A stretch of 33,417 nucleotides of DNA, from contig NZ_JAELTO010000043.1 of NCBI RefSeq assembly GCF_016428875.1, forward strand, positions 1 to 33,417, in the 5' to 3' direction. The position numbers were made by a program, and so were the translations under genes. Position 1 is the first letter of the stretch, and the number at the start of each line of letters is the position of its first letter. The notes below the pieces were generated by a model. That model was given only the letters and a program-made list of their open reading frames with translations, searched no databases and was not told the origin of the DNA. The stretch is from Xylophilus sp. ASV27 (lineage in GTDB: Bacteria > Pseudomonadota > Gammaproteobacteria > Burkholderiales > Burkholderiaceae_C). Positions 1 to 7,707 of this stretch are shown in pieces.

Positions 1-70
1 CGACTGGCAGCAACGGCTTGATCTTTTTGTACAACACCGCGCTAACTTCCTTGTTTCTTTTCTTTCCCAT
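1..70 (-). CDS. Possible 5' end of an unrecognised gene, cut by the window edge
   Basis: An ATG at 70 (minus strand) opens a frame that stays open for 23 codons to the window edge. The visible peptide is basic (MGKKRNKEVSAVLYKKIKPL...). There is no clear ribosome binding site before it, and no family can be recognised from so short a piece. It would lie downstream of the GntR gene on the same strand. It may be only a chance open frame. Confidence 0.2.
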   Translation of the reverse strand, partial: MGKKRNKEVSAVLYKKIKPLLPV

Positions 71-130
71 GCACCGTCAACGCGCATCCCGCGCTTGGCG
101 ATGACAGGCTTTTGTTAGCCGCTCTAATTC

Positions 131-901
131 TCATGCTTTGGATGTCTTGCGTGCCACGGGTCTGGAGGTCGCAACCTTCTTCGTCGCTACGACTCGCTTG
201 CGCGCGGGCTTGGCTGCTGTTGCCACCTCCGCTACAGAGTGCTCCTGCTTCTGCTGCTGTTCCTTGGCATGGCGCAGCGCGCGCAGCGCCGCGTTGCCGA
301 GGTGGGCATTGTGCGCGCGCATGGCGATGTAGGCTTGCTCGCCATTGCCCGACAGGATGGCCTCCACGATGTCCTTGTGCGCGTCGTGCGAGGTTGCAAG
401 TCGATCAGTCTCGGCAGGATGGTATTGGCGGTAGGGGCTCAGCCGGTCGCGGATTTCGGCGACCATCCGGGTGATCACGCTGTTGTGCGCCCCTTCCAGA
501 ATCAGCCGGTGCAATTCGCGGTTGGCATCCAAGTACTTGTCAAGGTCGCCTTGGGCAACGTACTCGTTGGAGCGCTCGTGCACGTATTGCAGTTCGGTCT
601 TCTCCATGGCGGTCATGGATTCGGCGGCCAGCCGCGCGCACATGGCCTCGAGCTCGCAGTTGGCATGCAGGATCTCGGTGAGTTCCTTCAAGCTGATCTC
701 CATGACGACCACGCCCCGCATGGGCAGCAACTGGGTGAGCCCGCGTGACGCAAGTTGGCGCAGTGCTTCGCGCACAGGTGTGCGCGACACATTGAACTGT
801 TGGGCCAGCACCCTCTCATCGAGCCGCGTTCCGGGCTTGAATTGCCCGCTGATGATCTGCTCAGAAATCAGTGACTGAATCTTGGCTGCAATGGTTGGCA
901 T
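131..901 (-). CDS. GntR-family transcriptional regulator, FCD (FadR) subfamily, with basic C-terminal tail
   Basis: A 256-residue regulator. The N-terminal winged helix-turn-helix (about residues 5-68) has the typical GntR pattern LDERVLAQQFNVSRTPVREA. The middle (about 75-212) is a helical FCD effector domain; N127, H131, H175 and H197 sit where this family binds metal and a small carboxylate ligand. From about residue 217 it ends in a Gln/Ala/Lys/Arg-rich tail (KPARKRVVATKKVATSRPVA) resembling a histone H1/AlgP-type DNA-binding tail, which is unusual for the family. The start is the ATG at 901; the ribosome binding site is weak. FCD regulators usually control catabolism or transport of organic acids encoded nearby, but the probable target lies outside the window, so the ligand cannot be guessed. 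Family call firm, specific role unknown. Confidence 0.9.
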   Translation of the reverse strand: MPTIAAKIQSLISEQIISGQFKPGTRLDERVLAQQFNVSRTPVREALRQLASRGLTQLLPMRGVVVMEISLKELTEILHANCELEAMCARLAAESMTAMEKTELQYVHERSNEYVAQGDLDKYLDANRELHRLILEGAHNSVITRMVAEIRDRLSPYRQYHPAETDRLATSHDAHKDIVEAILSGNGEQAYIAMRAHNAHLGNAALRALRHAKEQQQKQEHSVAEVATAAKPARKRVVATKKVATSRPVARKTSKA

Positions 902-1088
902 GGATTTTTCTGGCGTTTATGTGCTGGCGAATTCTATTCATGTTGCCGCTCCATGCGTGGATACCAATCGCTCGAAACGGTATGTGCCTGAGCCTCCGTA
1001 GTGCGCCAACGCGTCTTTCCTGTCTCAAAGTGGGATTGCGTTCGCGTGGAAGTCCGGAGCCGTTCTTCGACGTCGACTTCGCCCCACG
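902..1088. other. Intergenic region upstream of the GntR gene, no gene seen
   Basis: 187 bases separate the metR stop from the start of the GntR gene; both are on the minus strand. It should hold the GntR promoter. I see no convincing promoter hexamers, repeat, RNA gene or terminator here. Confidence 0.4.
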
Positions 1089-2051
1089 TCATCCTGCGAA
1101 CTTCACCGGAGCAGGCGGCGTTGGGGATGGTGAACGGCGTGCGACGGCGCCGATGCCTCTCTCCATCATTTGCGCATTGCGCGCCAGGTCGATGAACGCC
1201 CTCAAGTAGTCGAGCTCCATGTCCGCCTCGCGGGCGCCCAGGAAGATCTGCTTGGCGATTCCGTGGCGGCCCAGGCGCACGGGCACGATGTCCATGTTGT
1301 CTGCGTACTCCTGCACCAGCCAGCGGGGTAGGGCTGCCACGCCTCTGCCGCTGGCCACCATCTGCAGCATGATGTCCGTCGTCTCGATGGTCTTGTGGCG
1401 TTTCGGCGTGACGCCAGCGGGCATCAGGAACTGGTTGTAGATGTCGAGGCGCTCCGTCGCCACGGGATAGGTGATCAGCACCTCGGGCGTCAATTGCCGA
1501 GGCTTGACGTAGGGTGCCGTGGCCAGCGGGTGCCGGGACCCGACCACCAGCACTTGCTCGTAGTCGAACACCGGCTCGAAGCGCAGCCCGGGCTTGAACA
1601 GCGGGTCGGGCGTGACCAGCAGGTCGATCTCGAAGGCGAAAAGCGCGCCGATGCCGCCGAACTGGAACTTCTGCTTGACGTCCACGTCCACGTCCGGCCA
1701 ACCGGCAAGATAAGGCGCCACCACCTTCAGCAGCCACTGGTAGCAGGGGTGGCATTCCATGCCAATGCGAAGCGTGCCGCGCTCGCCCTGGGCGTACTGG
1801 CGCAGACGCTCCTCGGCGACGCGGAGTTGCGGCAGCACGCGGTTGGCCACCTCGAGCAGGTACTGCCCCGCCTGGGTCGGCCGCAGGCTGCGGCCTTCGC
1901 GCAGCCAGATGTCGGTGCCCAACTGCTGCTCGAGCTTCTTCATGGTGTGGCTCAGCGCCGACTGCGTCAGGTGCAGTTCGAGCGCCGCGGCAGTCAGCGA
2001 ACCCTGCCGCGCGACCTCTTGCACGATGGAGAGATGCATGCGCTCGAGCAT
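1089..2051 (-). CDS. metR: LysR-type activator of methionine biosynthesis MetR
   Basis: A LysR-type regulator of 320 residues from the ATG at 2051. The N-terminal helix-turn-helix (GSLTAAALELHLTQSALSHT) and the effector-domain segments (RIGMECHPCYQWL, FDYEQVLVVGSRHPLA, YPVATERLDIYNQFLMPAGV) match enterobacterial MetR closely. MetR senses homocysteine and activates metE and related genes. Divergent placement from metE across 110 bp agrees with this. An upstream ATG at 2123 would lengthen the protein by 24 residues, but the palindromic operator at 2081-2103 would then lie inside the gene; the family normally starts at MLERMHL or its equivalent, so 2051 is preferred. The C-terminus ends in a Pro/Ser-rich stretch. 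Function is inferred from family similarity and context. Confidence 0.9.
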   Translation of the reverse strand: MLERMHLSIVQEVARQGSLTAAALELHLTQSALSHTMKKLEQQLGTDIWLREGRSLRPTQAGQYLLEVANRVLPQLRVAEERLRQYAQGERGTLRIGMECHPCYQWLLKVVAPYLAGWPDVDVDVKQKFQFGGIGALFAFEIDLLVTPDPLFKPGLRFEPVFDYEQVLVVGSRHPLATAPYVKPRQLTPEVLITYPVATERLDIYNQFLMPAGVTPKRHKTIETTDIMLQMVASGRGVAALPRWLVQEYADNMDIVPVRLGRHGIAKQIFLGAREADMELDYLRAFIDLARNAQMMERGIGAVARRSPSPTPPAPVKFAG

Positions 2052-2080
2052 CTTATGTATGAGCCAAATTGATTGATCGT

Positions 2081-2103
2081 TGAAATAAGACCATTTTACT
2101 TCA
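2081..2103. promoter_or_regulatory. Probable MetR operator between metR and metE
   Basis: An imperfect palindrome has arms TGAAATAAGAC (2081-2091) and ATTTTACTTCA (2093-2103); 8 of 11 positions pair across the centre. The outer TGAA...TTCA ends are those of enterobacterial MetR sites, although the spacing here is longer than the classical 13-bp TGAANNTNNTTCA. It lies between the divergent metR and metE genes, the usual place for a LysR-type operator. Confidence 0.55.
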
Positions 2104-2161
2104 TGGGTATGCCTGCCTACCATGCGCCCGTTCCCAATTCGAATTCTCCAAAGGCAGGTAC

Positions 2162-4456
2162 ATGGTCCTCACCCACAATCTCGGTTTTCCCCGCATCGGC
2201 GCTAAGCGCGAGCTCAAGTTTGCGCTGGAGTCCTACTGGAAAGGCGCGTCCAGCCGCGAGGAACTGACGTCCCTTGGTGCGCAACTGCGCCAACGGCATT
2301 GGCAGCAGCAGGCCGGGCTGGATCTGGTGCCGGTGGGCGATTTCGCGTTCTATGACCAGGTGCTGGACATGAGCTTCACCCTGGGCAACCTGCCCGAGCG
2401 CGTGCGCGGCTTCCGCGGGGACGCGCTGGACAACTACTTTCGCGTGGCGCGCGGCCGCTCCGCACAGGGTGCGGAGGAGCACGCCGGATGCTGCGGCGGC
2501 GTTGCCGCCGGAGATATGACCAAGTGGTTCGACACCAACTACCACTACATCGTGCCGGAGTTCACCGCGCAGACCGAATTCACGCTGGATGCCTCGCGCT
2601 TGCTGGAGCAGGTCGGCGAAGCCAGGGCGCAGCAGGGCGTCAAGGCCAAGCCGGTGATCATCGGGCCGCTGACCTACCTGGCCGTCGGCAAGGCCAAGGA
2701 CGGTTCGGACAAGCTGGCGTTGCTGCCGCGACTGCTCGTCGCCTATGCCGATCTGCTGGCGGCGCTGGCCGGGCAGGGCGTGGAATGGGTGCAGATCGAC
2801 GAGCCGCTGCTGGCGACGGAACTCGATGCCGACTGGCAGCACGCCTTCAACAATGCCTATCACCAGCTCAAGAGCGCCGGCGTCAAGCTACTGCTGGCGA
2901 CCTACTTCGGGCAACTGCTGGAGAACCAGTACCTCGCGGCCAATCTGCCGGTGGCGGGCCTGCACCTCGATGCGATCAATGGCCGCGACGACGTTGCGCC
3001 GTTGCTCAACCTGCTGCCGGCGCACAAGGTGCTGTCGCTGGGCGTGGTCGATGGCCGCAACATCTGGAAGACCGATCTCAACGCCGTGCTCGACTGGGCC
3101 GAGCCGATCGCCGCCAGGCTGGGCGACCGCCTGTGGATCGCACCGTCCTGCTCCCTGCTGCACGTCCCCGTGGATCTGGACGGCGAACAGAAGCTCGATC
3201 CCGAGATCAGGTCCTGGCTCGCGTACGCACTGCAGAAGCTGGAGGAACTGAAGGTGCTGGCCACCGCACTCAATGAAGGGCGCAGCGCGGTCAGGCAGGC
3301 CCTGGCCGCCAACCAGCAGGCCGTCTCCGCCCGCCGCGCATCGCCACGGGTGCACAACCCGGCGGTGAAGGCGGCCATCGCCCAACAGGACGCCACGCTG
3401 GGCCGGCGCAAGAGCGACTATGCGCGGCGCGCCACCGTGCAGGCGGCGCGGCTGAGGCTGCCCGCTTTTCCCACCACCACCATCGGCTCCTTCCCGCAGA
3501 CGGAGGAGATCCGCCATGCGCGCAGCCGGTTCAAGGCCGGCGAGCTGGACGAGGCTGGCTACAAAGCGGCGATGCAGGCAGAGATCGCGCGCAGCGTGCG
3601 CGAGCAGGAGGCGCTTGGCCTGGACGTGCTGGTGCACGGCGAGGCCGAGCGCAACGACATGGTGGAGTACTTCGGCGAGCAGCTCGACGGCTATGCCTTC
3701 AGCCAGTTCGGCTGGGTGCAGTCCTATGGCTCTCGCTGCGTGAAGCCGCCGATCCTGTTCGGCGACATCACCCGCCCGAGGGCCATGACGGTCGAATGGA
3801 TACGCTACGCGCAATCGCTCACGTCCAAGCCCATGAAGGGCATGCTGACCGGCCCGGTCACCATCCTGAACTGGTCCTTCGTGCGGGACGATCAGCCGCG
3901 CTCGGCGTCCTGCAAGCAACTGGCCCTGGCGATCCGCCAGGAGGTGCTGGACCTGGAGAGAGCCGGCGTGCGCGTGATCCAGATCGACGAGGCCGCGCTG
4001 CGCGAGGGTTTGCCGCTGCGCAAGTCGCAGTGGAAGCACTATCTCGACTGGGCGGTGGAGTGCTTCCGTATCACCGCCAACGGGGTGGAGGACGATACCC
4101 AGATCCACACCCACATGTGCTATTCGGAGTTCAACGACATCATCGCGTCGATCGCCGACATGGACGCCGACGTGATCACCATCGAGACCTCACGCTCGGA
4201 CATGGAGCTGCTCGACGCCTTCGAGCACTTCCGGTACCCCAACGAGATCGGCCCCGGCGTCTACGACATCCACTCGCCCAACATTCCCACGCAGGAGCAC
4301 ATCGTGCGGCTGATGAGGAAGGCCGCCGAGCGCATTCCCGCCGAGCGCCTGTGGGTCAACCCCGACTGCGGCCTCAAGACCCGCCAGTGGAGCGAGGTGA
4401 TCCCCGCGCTGGCCAACATGGTCGAGGCCGCCAGGGCGCTGCGCGCGGCCGCCTGA
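2162..4456 (+). CDS. metE: Cobalamin-independent methionine synthase MetE
   Basis: 764 residues, the normal length (E. coli 753). It transfers the methyl group of 5-methyltetrahydropteroyl-triglutamate to homocysteine, the last step of methionine synthesis, in the cytoplasm. Both barrel domains are present. The N-terminal TLGFPRIG-type start is seen as [14 protein letters not shown], and the C-terminal catalytic half has [12 protein letters not shown] and [18 protein letters not shown]. The zinc ligands are H651, C653, E675 and C736, equivalent to E. coli H641, C643, E665 and C726. A ribosome binding site (AAGGCAGG) precedes the ATG. Oddities are a small Gly/Cys-rich insertion around residues 103-117 and Ala611 replacing the Pro of the usual IDEPALREG motif. 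No B12 riboswitch is visible; regulation by the divergent metR is likely. Confidence 0.97.
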   Translation: MVLTHNLGFPRIGAKRELKFALESYWKGASSREELTSLGAQLRQRHWQQQAGLDLVPVGDFAFYDQVLDMSFTLGNLPERVRGFRGDALDNYFRVARGRSAQGAEEHAGCCGGVAAGDMTKWFDTNYHYIVPEFTAQTEFTLDASRLLEQVGEARAQQGVKAKPVIIGPLTYLAVGKAKDGSDKLALLPRLLVAYADLLAALAGQGVEWVQIDEPLLATELDADWQHAFNNAYHQLKSAGVKLLLATYFGQLLENQYLAANLPVAGLHLDAINGRDDVAPLLNLLPAHKVLSLGVVDGRNIWKTDLNAVLDWAEPIAARLGDRLWIAPSCSLLHVPVDLDGEQKLDPEIRSWLAYALQKLEELKVLATALNEGRSAVRQALAANQQAVSARRASPRVHNPAVKAAIAQQDATLGRRKSDYARRATVQAARLRLPAFPTTTIGSFPQTEEIRHARSRFKAGELDEAGYKAAMQAEIARSVREQEALGLDVLVHGEAERNDMVEYFGEQLDGYAFSQFGWVQSYGSRCVKPPILFGDITRPRAMTVEWIRYAQSLTSKPMKGMLTGPVTILNWSFVRDDQPRSASCKQLALAIRQEVLDLERAGVRVIQIDEAALREGLPLRKSQWKHYLDWAVECFRITANGVEDDTQIHTHMCYSEFNDIIASIADMDADVITIETSRSDMELLDAFEHFRYPNEIGPGVYDIHSPNIPTQEHIVRLMRKAAERIPAERLWVNPDCGLKTRQWSEVIPALANMVEAARALRAAA

Positions 4457-4507
4457 GGCGTACGGCCGGAACTACGGCGCGAGTGTCCTCGGGCGGCCGG
4501 ACGGTGT

Positions 4508-5935
4508 TCAGGCCGCGTTCGGGTAGGGTGCGAACCTGCTTTCGTTCTCGCTGACGTCCAGCGGACGCCCCACGAACGGGAAGGCCCGCTGCGGGCAGCC
4601 CGCGCGCTCGCAGACCTTGCAGCCCATGCCGATGGGCGTGGCAATGCCCGGGTCGTCCAGGTCCATGCCGCGCGAGTAGACCAGGCGGGACGCGTGCCGA
4701 ATGTCGCAGCCCAGCGCCACCGAAAAGGTCTTGCCCGGCGCGCCGTAGCCGCCCTGTCCCGCGCTCGAGACGGTGCGCGCGATCCAGAGGTAGGTGCGGC
4801 CGTCGGGCATGCGCGCGAGCTGGGGCAGGATCTTGCCCGGCTGCGAGAACGCCTCGTAGACGTTCCACAGCGGGCAGGTGCCGCCGGTCTTCGAAAAATG
4901 GAAATGGGTGGCCGACTGCCGTTTGGAGATGTTGCCGGCGCGGTCCACCCGGATGAAGAAGAAGGGCACGCCCGGCGCATCGGGCCGCTGCAGCGTGCTC
5001 AGGCGGTGGCAGATGGTCTCGAAGCCCACGCCGAAGCGGTGCGAAAGCAGATCGATGTCATAGCGCAGCGCCTCGGCGGCTTTCAGGAAGGCTCCGTAGG
5101 GCAGAAGCAGGGCGCCCGCAAAGTAGTTCGCCAGGCCGATGCGGGCCAGCGTATGCGCCTGCGCATCGGTCTGGAACTCCGCCGTACCCACCAGCGCGTC
5201 CAGCAGCGGCGCTTGCTCCAGCAGCGCGAGCTGCGTGCCCAGTTGAAACGCCTGCTGGCCCGGCTGCAGCGAGGGCGAAATGCGCAGTATGCGATGGTCG
5301 GGGTCGTAGCTGCGCTGGCGGTCGCCGGCGTCGCCGTCCAGCGGAATCGTGCGCACGCCATGCCGCCCGGCCAGCCGCTGGACCAGCCAGTCGGTCAACA
5401 CCCCGCCGTGCCTGGCGGCCTCGGCCGCGAGCGCTTCGGCGGCACGATCCACCGCTTCGAAATGGTTCTGGTGCGCCAGGAAGAAGTCGCGCACCCGCTC
5501 GAAGGCCATGGGCCGTGCCGGGGCGATGTCCGCACGGTCGTCGCCCAGCCGCAGCGCCATGGCTTCCAGGCGCTGCATCGCATCCGCGTGGCGGCGGTGC
5601 AGGGCCAGCAGCGCCCGGGCCACCGCGGGCATCTGCGAGGCCACCTCGTGCAGCTCCGGCAACGCCACCGGCTCGCCGCCCGGGTTGTCTGCCAGGGCGT
5701 CGCGCATTTCCACCACCAGCCGGGCTTCCTCGTCCTCGGAGAACTGTTGCACGTCCACGCCCAGGGTCCGGCTGACCTTGAGCAGCACCGCGACGGTGAG
5801 CGGGCGCTGGTTCTGCTCCAACTGGTTCAGGTAGCTTGGCGAAATGCCCAATGCCTGCGCCATGGCGATCTGCGACAGGCCGCGCTCCGCGCGCAGCCGG
5901 CGCAGGCGGACCCCCATGAAAGTCTTCTTCACCAT
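4508..5935 (-). CDS. XRE-family short-chain acyl-CoA-responsive regulator (ScfR/PrpR-like, DUF2083)
   Basis: 475 residues from the ATG at 5935, which has a strong ribosome binding site (GGGGAG, 5 nt away); the in-frame ATG at 5962 has none. An XRE helix-turn-helix (about 8-62, LSQIAMAQALGISPSYLNQLEQ) is followed by a long IrrE/ImmA-like region (ANYFAGALLLPYGAFL, RYDIDLLSHRFGVGFETICHRL). The C-terminal DUF2083 domain is cysteine-rich: TCPLWNVYEAF, CDIRHA and GMGCKVCERAGCPQRAFP. Relatives are mycobacterial PrpR and corynebacterial RamB; PrpR senses propionyl-CoA-linked signals and carries an iron-sulfur cluster, and the same is inferred here from the cysteines. Divergence from the thioesterase-prpC-acnD-prpF operon indicates that it controls propionate use. 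Confidence 0.9.
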   Translation of the reverse strand: MVKKTFMGVRLRRLRAERGLSQIAMAQALGISPSYLNQLEQNQRPLTVAVLLKVSRTLGVDVQQFSEDEEARLVVEMRDALADNPGGEPVALPELHEVASQMPAVARALLALHRRHADAMQRLEAMALRLGDDRADIAPARPMAFERVRDFFLAHQNHFEAVDRAAEALAAEAARHGGVLTDWLVQRLAGRHGVRTIPLDGDAGDRQRSYDPDHRILRISPSLQPGQQAFQLGTQLALLEQAPLLDALVGTAEFQTDAQAHTLARIGLANYFAGALLLPYGAFLKAAEALRYDIDLLSHRFGVGFETICHRLSTLQRPDAPGVPFFFIRVDRAGNISKRQSATHFHFSKTGGTCPLWNVYEAFSQPGKILPQLARMPDGRTYLWIARTVSSAGQGGYGAPGKTFSVALGCDIRHASRLVYSRGMDLDDPGIATPIGMGCKVCERAGCPQRAFPFVGRPLDVSENESRFAPYPNAA

Positions 5936-5955
5936 GCCACTCCCCGCCCCTGTGA

Positions 5956-6003
5956 TTCGCAAAACTTGCTAATTTGCATGCTGCCATTTGCAAAAATTCG
6001 CAC
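5956..6003. promoter_or_regulatory. Cluster of TTTGC/TTCGC half-sites, probable operator of the ScfR-like regulator
   Basis: The 113-bp divergent gap holds a perfect palindrome TTTGCAAA (5987-5994) together with related half-sites TTCGCAAAA (5956), GCAA-AAC-TTGC (5959-5969), AATTTGCAT (5971-5979) and TTCGCA (5997-6002). A further TTGCGAA is at 6040-6046. TTTGCAAA-type motifs are known for the related RamB/PrpR regulators. The site overlaps where promoters for both directions must lie. Confidence 0.55.
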
Positions 6004-6048
6004 TTTCAGTGCTTACGCCGCACCTTCATTGTGCGTAGATTGCGAAGC

Positions 6049-6444
6049 ATGACAACTCCCCCCGTCACGATCGAACTCAAGGACGTGGTCTTTCCGGAGC
6101 AGGCGAACCACTACGGCACCCTGTTTGCCGGCCACGCCTTGCAGTTGATGGCCAAGGCGGCATTCCTGGCGGCGCGCAGCCTTTCCCGGCGCGACGTGGT
6201 GATGGCCCGCGTGACCGGCGCCGAATTTCTTTCGCCGGTGTCCATCGGCCAGGTGCTCACGCTGCGCGCCTCGGTCAGCCGCGTGGGCCGCAGTTCGCTG
6301 ACCGTCGGCGTGACCGGCCTGGCCGAAGCGCTCGGCGCACCGTCGGAGCCGGCATTCAAGGGGGAGTTCGAGATGGTGGCGGTGGACGCCACCGGGCGTC
6401 CCATTCGCATTGACCCATCCCATCTGAACGAGGAGATCGCATGA
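6049..6444 (+). CDS. Acyl-CoA thioesterase, hotdog fold (YciA-like)
   Basis: 131 residues with the acyl-CoA thioesterase pattern: [26 protein letters not shown] (substrate-binding helix), [21 protein letters not shown] and a C-terminal [13 protein letters not shown] strand. YciA-type enzymes hydrolyse short and medium acyl-CoAs; here the likely role is relief of propionyl-CoA or free-CoA shortage, inferred from position only. The stop codon overlaps the prpC start (ATGA at 6441-6444), so the two are translationally coupled. It occupies the place that prpB (methylisocitrate lyase) often has in such operons. The start at 6049 is the one matching the family N-terminus; its ribosome binding site is weak. 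Confidence 0.85.
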   Translation: MTTPPVTIELKDVVFPEQANHYGTLFAGHALQLMAKAAFLAARSLSRRDVVMARVTGAEFLSPVSIGQVLTLRASVSRVGRSSLTVGVTGLAEALGAPSEPAFKGEFEMVAVDATGRPIRIDPSHLNEEIA

Positions 6445-7604
6445 TGACCGTGGCCGATCCTGCACAGGCAGGCTTCAAGGCAAAGAAATCCGTGGCGCTG
6501 TCCGGCGTCACCGCCGGCAATACCGCCTTGTGCACCGTAGGGCGCACCGGCAATGACCTGCACTACCGCGGCTACGAAATTCTCGACCTCGCGACCCGCT
6601 GCGAGTTCGAGGAGGTCGCCTACCTGCTGGTGCATGGCAAGCTGCCCACCGAGGCCGAACTGCGCGGCTACAAGGCCAAGCTCAAGTCGCTGCGCGGCGT
6701 GCCGGCCGCCGTCCGGGCGGTGCTGGAGCAACTGCCGGCCAGCGCGCACCCGATGGACGTGATGCGCAGCGCGGTCTCCGCGCTCGGCTGCGTGCTGCCC
6801 GAGAAGGACGATCACAACACCCCCGGCGCGCGCGACATCGCCGACAGGCTGATGGCCTCGCTCGGCTCCATGCTGCTGTACTGGTACCACTGGTCGCACA
6901 ACGGCGTGCGCATCGAGGTGGAGACCGACGACGACTCCATCGGCGCGCATTTCCTCAGGCTGCTGCATGGCAAGAAGGCCTGCGCAGAATGGGAGCGGGC
7001 CATGCACATCTCGCTTATCCTCTATGCGGAGCATGAGTTCAACGCCTCCACCTTCGCCTGCCGCGTGGTGGCCGGCACCGGCTCGGACATCTACTCGGCC
7101 ATCGCCGGCGGCATTGGCGCGCTGCGCGGCCCCAAGCATGGCGGCGCCAACGAAGTGGCGTTCGAGGTGCAGAAGCGCTACGACTCGCCGGACGAGGCCG
7201 AGGCCGACATCCGCCGCCGGGTCGAGGCGAAAGAGGTCGTCATCGGGTTCGGCCACCCGGTCTACACCGTGAGCGACCCGCGCAACGGGGTCATCAAGGA
7301 CGTGGCCCGGCAACTGTCGGACCAGGCCGGCTCGCGCAAGATGTTCGACATTGCCGAGCGGCTGGAGTCGGTCATGGCCGACGCCAAGAAGATGTTCCCC
7401 AACCTCGACTGGTTCAGCGCCGTGAGCTACCACATGATGGGCGTTCCCACCGCGATGTTCACCCCCTTGTTCGTGATCGCGCGCACGGCGGGCTGGTCGG
7501 CCCACATCATCGAGCAGCGCATCGACAACAAAATCATCCGGCCGAGCGCAAACTACACCGGGCCCGAGGATCTGCCGTTCGTGCCGCTGGCAGAGCGGGG
7601 CTGA
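6441..7604 (+). CDS. prpC: 2-Methylcitrate synthase PrpC
   Basis: 387 residues, normal for PrpC. It condenses propionyl-CoA with oxaloacetate, the first step of the methylcitrate cycle. The citrate-synthase catalytic triad is visible as H233 (GPKHGGANE), H272 ([13 protein letters not shown]) and D323 (NLDWFSA). The [11 protein letters not shown] and [11 protein letters not shown] wording is that of methylcitrate rather than ordinary citrate synthases. The start has a GAGGAG ribosome binding site and a tandem ATGATG; either the ATG at 6441 (4-nt overlap with the thioesterase) or the one at 6444 may be used. acnD follows after a 103-bp gap holding a strong hairpin. Confidence 0.97.
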   Translation: MMTVADPAQAGFKAKKSVALSGVTAGNTALCTVGRTGNDLHYRGYEILDLATRCEFEEVAYLLVHGKLPTEAELRGYKAKLKSLRGVPAAVRAVLEQLPASAHPMDVMRSAVSALGCVLPEKDDHNTPGARDIADRLMASLGSMLLYWYHWSHNGVRIEVETDDDSIGAHFLRLLHGKKACAEWERAMHISLILYAEHEFNASTFACRVVAGTGSDIYSAIAGGIGALRGPKHGGANEVAFEVQKRYDSPDEAEADIRRRVEAKEVVIGFGHPVYTVSDPRNGVIKDVARQLSDQAGSRKMFDIAERLESVMADAKKMFPNLDWFSAVSYHMMGVPTAMFTPLFVIARTAGWSAHIIEQRIDNKIIRPSANYTGPEDLPFVPLAERG

Positions 7605-7615
7605 GCGCCCGGTGT

Positions 7616-7655
7616 GCCGGCGGCGCGGGCGTTATCTGAACGCCACGCCGCCGGC
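7616..7655. other. Long hairpin between prpC and acnD
   Basis: A nearly perfect stem: GCCGGCGGCG (7616-7625) pairs with CGCCGCCGGC (7646-7655), and an inner GGCGTT (7628-7633) pairs with AACGCC (7639-7644) around the loop ATCTG. No T-run follows, so it is not an ordinary terminator. It could stabilise the upstream prpC message or damp expression of acnD and prpF. Confidence 0.6.
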
Positions 7656-7707
7656 TCCGGTCAACCACGATTAGGCACGCCCACGAAGGCCGTTCCCGTC
7701 CCACACC

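Noticed and set aside
2470-2515. Gly/Cys-rich insertion in metE as a frameshift
   Set aside because: The frame stays intact and the conserved [16 protein letters not shown] follows directly, so it is a length variation in a variable loop.
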